Positions 49,511 through 57,425 of a stretch of DNA of 64,000 nucleotides are shown piece by piece. Both the position numbers and the translations under genes were made by a program. Within the stretch, counting starts at the first letter, position 1. The number at the start of each line of letters is the position of its first letter. The notes below the pieces were generated by a model. The model was not told the origin of the DNA and ran no database searches. It saw only the letters and a list, made by a program, of their open reading frames with translations. Source of the DNA: Treponema parvum (GTDB lineage: Bacteria; Spirochaetota; Spirochaetia; Treponematales; Treponemataceae); the NCBI RefSeq assembly GCF_017893945.1, contig NZ_CP054257.1, positions 1,798,001 to 1,862,000 on the forward strand, read 5' to 3'.

Positions 49511-51024
49511 GCTTTTTCCTCCCGGCTGAATACCGACGCTGCAACGAGGCTTTCTTCACTCAGATCTTGCCCGTCAATTTCGGAATTAAGTTTGTTTTCG
49601 TAAAAAACCACTACGCGGTCGCTTAAACCCACAAGTTCAAGCGTATCTGACGAGAGAATCAGTATAGTCACTCCGTTCCGTGACAGATCGTGAAGCAATT
49701 CATAAATCTGCTTTTTGGTACCCACGTCGATACCTCTGGTAGGATCGTTGAGCAAAAGAAATTCAGGAGAACGCAGAAGCCATTTACCCACGACAACCTT
49801 CTGCTGATTGCCGCCGGAAAGTTCTTCTACCAATTGATCCATTCCCCTCATTCTTACCTGCATATCCTTTTGAATTTTCCCGTTTTCTTCCATTTCCTTA
49901 GCTCTGCGAATCAATCCGAGCGAGTTGGAAATTTCATCGAGACGGGCAAAAGACATATTGAAACCTATGGAATGCCAGAGAAAAAGTCCCTCGGTTTTGC
50001 GCTCGGCGGGAAGATAAGCTATGCCCAGACGCATGGCCGACTGCGGTCCTGAAAGGAGTACAGGTTGTCCCTTGATCGTGATGCGGCCTTCGCTGACACG
50101 CTCTATTCCAAAAAGGCATTCAAGCACGTGCTGCTGACCTTGACCTGCCAAGCCGCCTATGCCTAAAATTTCGCCCTTTCGAACGCTAAAACTCACGTCG
50201 CGTAAGTGACGCGTGGATACATGCTCCAATCGAATCACTTCTTCGGCGCCTTTAAGGCGCTCGGGGCGTTTGGCAGGATACAAGTCGCTTGCTTCCCGGC
50301 CGGTCATCAACGATACCAAACGGTTCTCATCGAAAGCGGCGATTTTTTCGGTAACAATTTGCTGGCCGTCTTTAAGTACGGTCATTATGTCGCAAATTTG
50401 ATACAATTCATTGAGACGGTGAGAGATAAAAATTACCGCCAGTCCCGTACTCTTAAGAGCCCTCAGTTTGCCGAACATCAATTCCACCTGCTCGTTGTTA
50501 AGGGCGCTCGTAACTTCGTCCAAAATGAGAAGGCGGGGCTTTTTTCTTAAAGCCTTGGCAAACTCCAGAAGCTGTTGCTCGGGCAGACTCAAACCCGACA
50601 CATAGGCGTCAGGATCAATAAAACCAAGATCCATATCGGCTAAAAGGACACGGGCTGCCTCCCGCATCTTTTTTTTATCGCGCAAAAAACCGCCGTAGAG
50701 AAGTTCGTCGCCGAGAAAGATATTTTCGGTAACTGTAAGATGATGATGTAAACTCAATTCCTGACGCACGGCTTGAATGTCAAGAAGTTGCGCTTCTCGC
50801 GGGGAGAGTTTTTTATAAGATTGACCGGCGATGATCAAATTGCCGCCGTCCGGCTCGTATACACCTGAAACCAGATTTATAAGCGTAGATTTACCGGCGC
50901 CGTTTTCACCGATCAGAGCATGAAACTCTCCCGGTTTAATCTCCAGAGAAAAAGGCTGAAGAACGACGTTGCCGGAAAAGGACTTACTCACCTTATCAAT
51001 AACAAGAAATGACTGTGTCTCCAT
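49507..51024 (-). CDS. Sugar-type ABC transporter ATP-binding protein (RbsA-like)
   Basis: 505 residues with two ABC domains in tandem, as in RbsA/MglA. The first has Walker A GENGAGKST, signature LSLPEQQLLEFAKAL and Walker B LILDEVTSAL. The second has the degenerate GLAGQGQQHVLE loop, signature ELSGGNQQKVVVGKWL and LLLNDPTRGIDVGTK. The ATG at 51024 lies 86 bases after the binding-protein gene stop, behind a strong terminator-like hairpin. It provides energy for uptake together with the two permeases. Confidence 0.94.
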   Translation of the reverse strand: METQSFLVIDKVSKSFSGNVVLQPFSLEIKPGEFHALIGENGAGKSTLINLVSGVYEPDGGNLIIAGQSYKKLSPREAQLLDIQAVRQELSLHHHLTVTENIFLGDELLYGGFLRDKKKMREAARVLLADMDLGFIDPDAYVSGLSLPEQQLLEFAKALRKKPRLLILDEVTSALNNEQVELMFGKLRALKSTGLAVIFISHRLNELYQICDIMTVLKDGQQIVTEKIAAFDENRLVSLMTGREASDLYPAKRPERLKGAEEVIRLEHVSTRHLRDVSFSVRKGEILGIGGLAGQGQQHVLECLFGIERVSEGRITIKGQPVLLSGPQSAMRLGIAYLPAERKTEGLFLWHSIGFNMSFARLDEISNSLGLIRRAKEMEENGKIQKDMQVRMRGMDQLVEELSGGNQQKVVVGKWLLRSPEFLLLNDPTRGIDVGTKKQIYELLHDLSRNGVTILILSSDTLELVGLSDRVVVFYENKLNSEIDGQDLSEESLVAASVFSREEKA

Positions 51025-51074
51025 GTGAACCCCATAGAAAGGAAACTGGCTGAAGCTTTTGGACAGAATCCATA

Positions 51075-51105
51075 GAAAAAGCCGCCCCTTGCGGTGCGGC
51101 TTTTC
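51075..51105 (-). terminator. Hairpin between binding-protein and ATPase genes
   Basis: AAAAGCCGC pairs with GCGGCTTTTTC around a GC-rich loop, with a short T run on the minus strand. It would let more binding protein than transporter be made, as usual in sugar ABC operons. Confidence 0.65.
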
Positions 51106-51110
51106 CGCTG

Positions 51111-52139
51111 TTACTTTAACAGTTCGTTGATCTGCTCGTCGGTTATCGTAAATAAATAACCGTCATCGGCAAGACCGGACAGATCGAGTTTTTCGATCAT
51201 TGCGTCGTCAATGACCGTAGAAGAAATGGGAAGAATTACTTCCTTTTTAATCTTCTGTCCCTTGAGAGCCCGCACGGCCTGCTCTACGCCGAGCGCACCG
51301 AGCCAGTTGGGTTGACCTACGCACATCGACGAAAAACCCTGCTTGCGAAGTTTTTGCCAGTTTTTAAGATAGGCGCCGTAGTTCTCGGATCCGATCGGAA
51401 CAAGTTTACGCCCCATAGCCTGAAGAGTCTTGAGAGCTGCAGAGCCCTGAGAGCCGCCGAGTGTTATTATACCGTCGATATTGGGGTTTGCATCCAGAAC
51501 CGGGCGAATCGCATCTATCGCCGGACCTTCATTGTAGTCGGAATAGGTTTCGGCTACGATCTTGATTCCGGGATATTTGGCCAATACGTTAAGCGCGCCT
51601 TTTCGTCTGTCTTCCGAAACGGAAACTCCCTGAGGCCCGTTACAAACGATGACGTTTCCCTTGCCGCCTATCTGATTTACAACCCACTGGGCTACGGTCG
51701 CTCCGAAGTCCAGCCCGTCGGTGCCGATTTTACTGGTTACGTCCTTGCTTGTAACCAAAGAGTCGATATTTATTATACGAACGCCCTGTTCTTCAGCTTC
51801 TTCAATGACATCGTTTAAAGCCTCGGCGTCGTTAGCGATCAGAATAATAGCGTCATAGCCCTGTTTGACAAGATTACGAATGTCGTTGATCTGCTGATTT
51901 GTGTCGCCCGCAGCATCAACTACGCGATACTCGCCGGCAACGGTACCGTCGGTTTTATGCTTGGCAAACTGTTTCTCCGCCCACTGCAGAGTAAGCTTTT
52001 GCCACGTGGGAGTAAGAAAACAAGTAGATTCAGCGATTTTAAAACCGCTGGTCTTCTTTACCTTTTCTTCGCCGCCCTTAGCAAAGGCCGTGCCAATTGC
52101 CAGTGTAAGCGCCAATACCGCAAACAGAGTTTTCTTCAT
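51111..52139 (-). CDS. Sugar-type ABC transporter substrate-binding protein
   Basis: 342 residues. A signal peptide (KKTLFAVLALTLAIGTAFA) is followed by a periplasmic-binding-protein type 1 (PBP1) fold of the Peripla_BP_4 kind: QGYDAIILIANDAEALND, IINIDSLV, NVIVCNGPQG, NIDGIITLGGSQG and a late ISSTVID. The cleavage region FAKGGEE has no lipobox Cys, as in the other binding proteins of the window. Substrate unknown; ribose-like sugars or polyols are typical. GGAGG precedes the ATG at 52139 by eight bases. Confidence 0.92.
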   Translation of the reverse strand: MKKTLFAVLALTLAIGTAFAKGGEEKVKKTSGFKIAESTCFLTPTWQKLTLQWAEKQFAKHKTDGTVAGEYRVVDAAGDTNQQINDIRNLVKQGYDAIILIANDAEALNDVIEEAEEQGVRIINIDSLVTSKDVTSKIGTDGLDFGATVAQWVVNQIGGKGNVIVCNGPQGVSVSEDRRKGALNVLAKYPGIKIVAETYSDYNEGPAIDAIRPVLDANPNIDGIITLGGSQGSAALKTLQAMGRKLVPIGSENYGAYLKNWQKLRKQGFSSMCVGQPNWLGALGVEQAVRALKGQKIKKEVILPISSTVIDDAMIEKLDLSGLADDGYLFTITDEQINELLK

Positions 52140-52207
52140 AACAACTTCCTCCAAAAAAAGCAAAATTCAGGCTGCAAAAGCGTGACCTGTAAAAATACGA
52201 ATAATAT

Positions 52208-52236
52208 ATTATATACGTACAATCGCCGCCTGTAAA
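52208..52236 (-). promoter_or_regulatory. Promoter of the sugar-type ABC operon
   Basis: Minus strand TTTACA (52236-52231), 17 bases, TATAAT (52213-52208). The -35 lies inside repeat block 2 (52230-52253), shared with the gntR upstream region. Confidence 0.65.
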
Positions 52237-52371
52237 GTTAAAAATTGAAAGCTGAATACTGCGCTGGCCTGGGGATAAAAAAGCGGCAAAAGTGCGAACG
52301 AAAGTGTAAAAGAGAGAAAGAGCCGCTGCCGGAAAAGCAGAAAACAACTTTTTTAACGGTAAGTAAACCAC
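52230..52371. repeat. Intergenic repeat R1
   Basis: Carries block 2 (52230-52253) and block 1 (52346-52371) of R0 with the 56-bp element (52277-52332) between them. It fills most of the 290-base gap between the ABC operon and vapBC. Confidence 0.85.
52277..52332. repeat. 56-bp element flanking vapBC (left copy)
   Basis: Repeated at 53127-53182 in direct orientation with about five differences. The AGCGGC and GCCGCT ends pair, and on the minus strand a T run follows, so it may also terminate transcripts. Confidence 0.85.
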
Positions 52372-52407
52372 GAAACGTTGTCAAGCGGTTTTCATTCGTG
52401 GTAAAAT
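52367..52407 (+). promoter_or_regulatory. vapBC promoter and operator
   Basis: TTGTCA (52378-52383), 18 bases, TAAAAT (52402-52407). ACCACGAA (52367-52374) and TTCGTGGT (52395-52402) form a perfect 8-bp inverted repeat around the -35, a likely autoregulatory operator of the VapBC complex. Confidence 0.6.
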
Positions 52408-52429
52408 AACGATAGAGGAGGAATTTACT

Positions 52430-52657
52430 ATGTCCGACACAACCTTTAATACGTTGCTTACCGAAGTTGATAATTTTTCTTACGAACAATGTGCAACGCT
52501 TTATGCACGGTTATCCGAAATTTTTACCGAAAAAAAACTTATACAACAAGCCCCCTCTCCTATAGATCTTTTTTTAGGCGTCATAGATGAAAACGACAGC
52601 AATAAAATGCTGACAGCGGTGCAAGAATGCCGAAAGACGGAACCGAATGAATGGTAA
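52430..52657 (+). CDS. Antitoxin of a VapBC-type module
   Basis: 75 residues, acidic, with a helical body (VDNFSYEQCATLYARLSEIF) and an extended tail (SPIDLFLGVIDENDSNKML) that could wrap the toxin. No classical DNA-binding motif is evident, so the family is not certain. The position directly upstream of a PIN toxin and the overlap of 11 bases with it identify it as the antitoxin. GGAGG lies before the ATG at 52430. The whole module is bounded by 56-bp direct repeats. Confidence 0.75.
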   Translation: MSDTTFNTLLTEVDNFSYEQCATLYARLSEIFTEKKLIQQAPSPIDLFLGVIDENDSNKMLTAVQECRKTEPNEW

Positions 52658-53033
52658 TATCCTTGATACGAATATAATAATCCATATCCTCAAAGGTGAT
52701 TCAATCGTTGCTGGCGAAGCTAAAAAAGCGGGGCTAATATACATTCCCGTAATTGTATTGGGTGAATTGATGTTCGGCGCTGAAAAATCAAATTTGAAGC
52801 AGAGCAATAAAGAAAAGTATTTGCGTTTTTGCCTTTCATACCCATTGTTGGACGTTACAAGAGATGTTGCACAGAAATACGGGAAATTGAAAAACATATT
52901 ACAAACAAACGGAGATATTTTACCGGAAAACGACATATGGATCTCCGCTATAGCAATAACAAATGAAATGACAATCATAACAAAAGACAAACATTTTGAA
53001 AGAATTCCGGATTTAAGAATAATAAAGCTATAA
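52647..53033 (+). CDS. vapC: VapC-type PIN-domain toxin
   Basis: PIN-domain toxins are Mg2+-dependent RNases that cut tRNA or rRNA. The 128 residues have the four acidic residues in place: Asp in ILDTNIIIH, Glu in VLGELMFGA, Asp in ENDIWISA and Asp in ITKDKHFE. The length fits VapC. The ATG at 52647 lies inside the end of the antitoxin gene, so translation is coupled. The antitoxin controls both activity and, through the inverted repeat at 52367, transcription. Confidence 0.92.
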   Translation: MNGNILDTNIIIHILKGDSIVAGEAKKAGLIYIPVIVLGELMFGAEKSNLKQSNKEKYLRFCLSYPLLDVTRDVAQKYGKLKNILQTNGDILPENDIWISAIAITNEMTIITKDKHFERIPDLRIIKL

Positions 53034-53126
53034 TTATCTACATAATACCCTCTCCTTGTGCACTGTATTTGCGATCTTTTCTAGTTAAGTAAAACATACG
53101 CATTGACAGCTAAAATCGAAAAGCCG

Positions 53127-53182
53127 AAAAAAGCGGCAAAAGTGCGAACGAAAGTGTAAAAGATAGAAGCTGCCGCTGCCGG
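53127..53182. repeat. 56-bp element flanking vapBC (right copy)
   Basis: Direct repeat of 52277-52332. It is followed by GGAACGGTAAGACAG, a weak echo of block 1, so the right flank is a diverged copy of the left. Confidence 0.85.
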
Positions 53183-53226
53183 CGAGATTCTTCGGAACGG
53201 TAAGACAGAAAGCCGAAAAAAAAAGA

Positions 53227-53284
53227 TTGACAACCCGGAAAAATGGTATATCATGAAATTAGGTCTAAAAATTAGATCTAATTT
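53227..53284 (+). promoter_or_regulatory. Promoter and operator of the TRAP operon
   Basis: TTGACA (53227-53232), 16 bases, TATCAT (53249-53254). Immediately downstream AAATTAGGTCTA (53256-53267) and TAGATCTAATTT (53273-53284) form an inverted repeat, 11 of 12 matched, across the transcription start: a repressor site. Confidence 0.65.
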
Positions 53285-53296
53285 AGGAGGATCGAA

Positions 53297-54304
53297 ATGT
53301 TAAAGAAAATTGCCGTATTTGCTCTTGCTCTCACCGCAGCAGGATCTTTTGCCTTTGCCGGCGGAGCTCAAGAAACGGGAGCCGGTCAGGCCGATAAGAA
53401 ATTCGACATTGACCTTGCCACATCTTATGCGGCAGAAGGGCCGGCGGGCAAGGCTCTGGTAAAATTCGTCGCCGACGTAAAAGAAAAATCCGGCGGTTCC
53501 GTCAATATCAATCTGTTTACGGACGGAACACTGGGTAATCCTAAAGACAACTATACGTCCGTAGCCAGCGGCGACTTGGATATGGCCGTAACGGGCCTTG
53601 AAGGTCTTGACTTATACGCGCCGGAATACACATTCCTTGACTGCCCGTTTTTAATAAAAGACTGGAACCATTCCATGGCCTTATTAAACAGCGGAATAGG
53701 CGACAAACTTAAAGCGAGATACGAAGAAAACGGAATCACAACTCTTGCCTGGCACAAAAGAGATATCCGCGTACTGGCTTCCAACAGGCAAGTTAAAACT
53801 CCGTCCGACGTTACCGGTATGAAGCTGAGACTTCCCGGTATGAAAGTGTACGTTGACGCATGGGGAAATTTAAAAGTTACCACTACGACAGTAGCTATGA
53901 GCGAACTGTACACCGCGTTGCAGACAAACGTAGCCGAAGCATGCGAAGGCGGTTATGAGCAGATGAAAACGCTTAAACTTTATGAAGTTCAAAAATACAT
54001 TGCGGATACGGATCACGTATTTGAATTTGTAGGTCTTTTTATAAACCGCGACCTGTTTAAGTCTATGAGCGACGCTCAGAAAAAAGTTCTGAAGGATTGC
54101 GCCGCCGAATCCATGAAGTATGCGGACAGTCTCGCCGAAAAAAACCGTGAAAATTACAAAAACGAATGTATAAAAGGCGGCATGAAATCTGTGCAAGTGG
54201 ACAAAGACGCGTTCCGCAACGCTATGACGGCCTATTACAAAGATAAATTTGCAAAAGTTTGGACCGTCACTACCTATGACGAAGTGATGAGCTACGCAAA
54301 GTAA
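53297..54304 (+). CDS. dctP: TRAP transporter substrate-binding protein DctP
   Basis: 335 residues. A signal peptide (LKKIAVFALALTAAGSFAFA) with no lipobox Cys is followed by a DctP-type binding fold: KIKVFADGTLG-like NINLFTDGTLGNPKDNY, DLDMAVTG, LAWHKRDIRVLASNRQ and SELYTALQTNVAEACEG. The arginine in RLPGMKVYVDAW and its neighbours form the usual carboxylate site, so an organic or sugar acid is the ligand. AGGAGG precedes the ATG at 53297. First gene of dctPQM plus the enolase-family gene. Confidence 0.95.
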   Translation: MLKKIAVFALALTAAGSFAFAGGAQETGAGQADKKFDIDLATSYAAEGPAGKALVKFVADVKEKSGGSVNINLFTDGTLGNPKDNYTSVASGDLDMAVTGLEGLDLYAPEYTFLDCPFLIKDWNHSMALLNSGIGDKLKARYEENGITTLAWHKRDIRVLASNRQVKTPSDVTGMKLRLPGMKVYVDAWGNLKVTTTTVAMSELYTALQTNVAEACEGGYEQMKTLKLYEVQKYIADTDHVFEFVGLFINRDLFKSMSDAQKKVLKDCAAESMKYADSLAEKNRENYKNECIKGGMKSVQVDKDAFRNAMTAYYKDKFAKVWTVTTYDEVMSYAK

Positions 54305-54318
54305 TTAAAGGGAAAGTT

Positions 54319-54894
54319 ATGAATTTAATGAATAAGATTTATTCCCTTTATCTAAGGATTTTGGAATGGATCTGCATAGCTTTGCTGGTAATCATACTTG
54401 CATGCATGCTCTTCCAGATAATTTGCAGAATCTTTGTCATAAGCCAAAGCTTTACGGAAGAACTGGCGCGTATTTGTTTTTGCGTAATGGCGTTTATGGG
54501 TTCTCCCCTTGCCCTCGCCGAAGGGATTCACATTGCAGTAGACATGGTAGTGCGCCGTTTTTCGAACACGGGAAAAAGAATTTTCGGAGTTCTTGACGCT
54601 GTTCTCATTGACGTTTTTTCCGTATTCGGGATCATCGGTCTACAAACAATGATGAAGGCGAACACAAAAACGACCGCCGTATCTATTTCATGGATAATGA
54701 TGAACTGGATCTACGGTCTTGTCTATCTGTCGCTCTTTTTTTTATTCTTCGTCTCTACCGTGCAGCTGATACTGATTTTAAAAGGAAAGTCTGAAATAAC
54801 TTTGATAAACATGAAAGAAATGGAGCTTGAAAGAAATTCGGAACAGAGCTCGCTCGCACAAGCTATAGAATCCGAACTGGGAGAAAAAAAATGA
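54319..54894 (+). CDS. dctQ: TRAP transporter small permease DctQ
   Basis: 191 residues with four membrane segments (about 16-38, 51-70, 92-112 and 132-155). The segment SQSFTEELARICFCVMAFMGSPLALAEGIHIAVDM is the family signature. It links the binding protein with the large permease. AAGGG before the ATG at 54319; its stop overlaps dctM by four bases (ATGA). Confidence 0.93.
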   Translation: MNLMNKIYSLYLRILEWICIALLVIILACMLFQIICRIFVISQSFTEELARICFCVMAFMGSPLALAEGIHIAVDMVVRRFSNTGKRIFGVLDAVLIDVFSVFGIIGLQTMMKANTKTTAVSISWIMMNWIYGLVYLSLFFLFFVSTVQLILILKGKSEITLINMKEMELERNSEQSSLAQAIESELGEKK

Positions 54895-56183
54895 ATCTTG
54901 TTATCACCCTAATTCTTGTGAGCATGCTGCTCTTATTTCTTTGCAAGGTTCCAATATACATAAGCATGACCTTAGCCGGCTGCGTTCTTATGGCGGTTAC
55001 GAAAGGAATGAAATGGGGAATTCTCGCCCAGTACTTGTACACGGGAGTGGATTCTTTTACATTGCTTGCGATTCCTCTGTTTTTGCTTGCCGCAAAGATA
55101 ATGAACACGGGCGGAATCACAAAAAAACTTTTTGCCTTCTGCATGAAAATGGTAGGCTGGCTTCCCGGCGGATTGGGACACGTAAACGTACTGACAAGCC
55201 TTGTATTTGCCGGCATGTCCGGCACGGCCGTTTCGGACGCTTCCGGACTCGGGACAATCGAAATTCAGGCCATGAACGATAACGGCTTTGACAATGAATT
55301 CAGCTGCTGCGTTACCGCCGCTTCTTCAACACTGGGTCCCATAATTCCTCCAAGCATTCCTATGGTTATCTACGCTACGGTTTCGGGAGCATCTGTCGGA
55401 GCCTTGTTTATGGCAGGAATTTTCCCCGGAATAATAATGGCACTCATAATGATGGGAGTTGTCGCAGTATATTCGATAAAGCGAAAATATCCCCGTACAA
55501 AATTCCCCTCCGTAAAAGAATTCTTCGTTGCATTTAAAGAAGGGCTTCCTCCGATGATGGCGCCGGTGATTCTGCTCGTAGGTATTTACGGCGGAGTTTT
55601 TACCCCCACGGAAAGCGCGGCCGTAGTCGTAGCGTACAGCATCGCTCTTGACCTTTTGCTTTACCATGAACTCACATGGAAGCATTTTTTAAATATCCTC
55701 AGGGATACCGTCCGAGACTCGGTTACTATCGCAATGATAATCGCAGGGGCAACCTTTTTCGGCTATGTAGCTACAAGGGCGAAAATTCCGCAAATGATAT
55801 TAACGGCAATGACGGGAACGATAAACAACAAATACGTTTTGCTCTTAGTCATAAACATTTTCCTTCTTATTATGGGATGCTTTTTGGAAACCGCTTCGGC
55901 CATAACCATAGTAGTGCCGCTGCTCTTGCCGCTTTTAAATCAATACGGAATAAGCCTAACTCAATTCGGCGTTATCATAGTTCTTAATCTTATGATAGGA
56001 CTTTTAACGCCGCCTTTCGGACTCGTGCTGTTTGTGGTAAGCAAGATAGGACGAATATCAATAGGGCAGTTCAGCAAGGCTCTGCTTCCGTGGCTGACAG
56101 CCTTGCTTGCGGCGTTGCTGCTCGTTACGTTTATTCCTCAGATAAGCCTTTGGTTCCCTTCTTTCCTTGGGATGAGCGTTTAA
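54891..56183 (+). CDS. dctM: TRAP transporter large permease DctM
   Basis: 430 residues, about 12 membrane segments. LASLVFAGMSGTAVSDASGLG, IPPSIPMVIYATVSGASVG and the NLMIGLLTPPFGLVLFV segment are typical. DctM moves the substrate using the Na+ gradient. It overlaps dctQ, so translation is coupled, and the enolase-family gene follows after 29 bases. Confidence 0.95.
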   Translation: MNLVITLILVSMLLLFLCKVPIYISMTLAGCVLMAVTKGMKWGILAQYLYTGVDSFTLLAIPLFLLAAKIMNTGGITKKLFAFCMKMVGWLPGGLGHVNVLTSLVFAGMSGTAVSDASGLGTIEIQAMNDNGFDNEFSCCVTAASSTLGPIIPPSIPMVIYATVSGASVGALFMAGIFPGIIMALIMMGVVAVYSIKRKYPRTKFPSVKEFFVAFKEGLPPMMAPVILLVGIYGGVFTPTESAAVVVAYSIALDLLLYHELTWKHFLNILRDTVRDSVTIAMIIAGATFFGYVATRAKIPQMILTAMTGTINNKYVLLLVINIFLLIMGCFLETASAITIVVPLLLPLLNQYGISLTQFGVIIVLNLMIGLLTPPFGLVLFVVSKIGRISIGQFSKALLPWLTALLAALLLVTFIPQISLWFPSFLGMSV

Positions 56184-56212
56184 ATAGGACATAGGAATCA
56201 GAGGAGACTTTT

Positions 56213-57406
56213 ATGAAAATTTCAGCCGTTGAAGCGATACCGCTCGCGCACGAATGCAAAATTCCGATCGCGGACGCCGTAGGAGTAAACAGGCTTCGTA
56301 AGGCTCTGCTCATTAAAATAAATACCGACAACGGCCTTTGGGGAATAGGCGAAGCGTTTTTGTACGGCTGCTCGCTGCAAGGGGCAAAAAAAATACTGGA
56401 AGATCAGTTTGTTTCTCTCCTTATAGGGAAAAATCCCTGCAGTGCAAAAGAAAACTACGAACTTCTTTGCTGGAATTCCATGGCCTTCGGCCGCTCTGGA
56501 ATTGTAAAAGCCTTGATCAGCGGTATCGACGTTGCCCTATGGGACATTACGGCAAAGGCTGAAGGTTTGCCTGTAGGAAAACTGCTCTGCAAGGAAACCT
56601 CATGCTTACATTTGGATAAAATTCCTTCATACGCAAGCGGAGGCTTCTACGCCGAAGGTAAAGACAAAGCTGCTCTCGAAAAAGAAGCCGAAGCATATTT
56701 AAAAAAGGGATATTCCGCCGTAAAAATAAAAATAGGACGAAATCCTTCAAGGAGCGACAGTCCTCTTAAATATCTTCCGTCTTCCTGCTGGGGCGAGAGC
56801 GTCGAAAAAGATATAGAGCGGATTGCGGCCGTCCGGTCCGTATTGGGAAATGAGAGAATCTTAATGGTGGATTCAAACGCTTCTTTTTCCGCCCAAGGCG
56901 CAATGCAGATTCTTCCTTCATTAATAGAACAAGGCGTAGCGTGGTTTGAAGAGCCCATCCGCTTTGAAGACGAAGACGGCCTTAAGGAATTGCGTGCCGC
57001 CATGAAAGGAAGAATGCAAATCGCGGGATTTGAAACCGCACAGGGAGATGCGGTTTTTAAAAACCTCATAGACGGCGGCGGCGTAGACATCGTCCAAGCC
57101 GACATCGGCTGGGCTGGAGGTTTTACGGGCTGTCTTAAGATCGCGGAACTTGCAAAAAAAGCCGGAAAAAAGTTCTCACTGCATTCATTCGGTTCGGCTG
57201 TACATTTTGCTTCAAGTCTGCACCTGGCGTCCTGTTTATCCAACACGGATATGATAGAATCGGAAGAAAATACAAACGCGCTGCGTTCGGCCATAGTTAA
57301 ATCTCCGTTTCAGACAGACTCAAAAATGGCGTTTTACGTTCCTGAAAAAGAAGGGCTCGGCATAGAAATGGACTGGGACGCCGTACATTCAATGCGCGTC
57401 TTGTAG
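56213..57406 (+). CDS. Enolase-superfamily enzyme, mandelate racemase/muconate lactonizing type
   Basis: 397 residues. The capping domain (1-130) is followed by the barrel with the catalytic residues: KIKIG (Lys pair), MVDSNASF (metal Asp), FEEPI (metal Glu), AGFETAQG (metal Glu) and LHSFGSAVH (His). Together with the TRAP genes this suggests an acid-sugar dehydratase or a related enzyme acting on the imported acid. The exact substrate is not determined. An insert with Cys (SSCWGESVEKD, about 190) is unusual. A GAGGAGA site precedes the ATG at 56213. The end lies 19 bases from the convergent aroA. Confidence 0.88.
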   Translation: MKISAVEAIPLAHECKIPIADAVGVNRLRKALLIKINTDNGLWGIGEAFLYGCSLQGAKKILEDQFVSLLIGKNPCSAKENYELLCWNSMAFGRSGIVKALISGIDVALWDITAKAEGLPVGKLLCKETSCLHLDKIPSYASGGFYAEGKDKAALEKEAEAYLKKGYSAVKIKIGRNPSRSDSPLKYLPSSCWGESVEKDIERIAAVRSVLGNERILMVDSNASFSAQGAMQILPSLIEQGVAWFEEPIRFEDEDGLKELRAAMKGRMQIAGFETAQGDAVFKNLIDGGGVDIVQADIGWAGGFTGCLKIAELAKKAGKKFSLHSFGSAVHFASSLHLASCLSNTDMIESEENTNALRSAIVKSPFQTDSKMAFYVPEKEGLGIEMDWDAVHSMRVL

Positions 57407-57425
57407 TCCGGGAAAGCCGCTGCTC

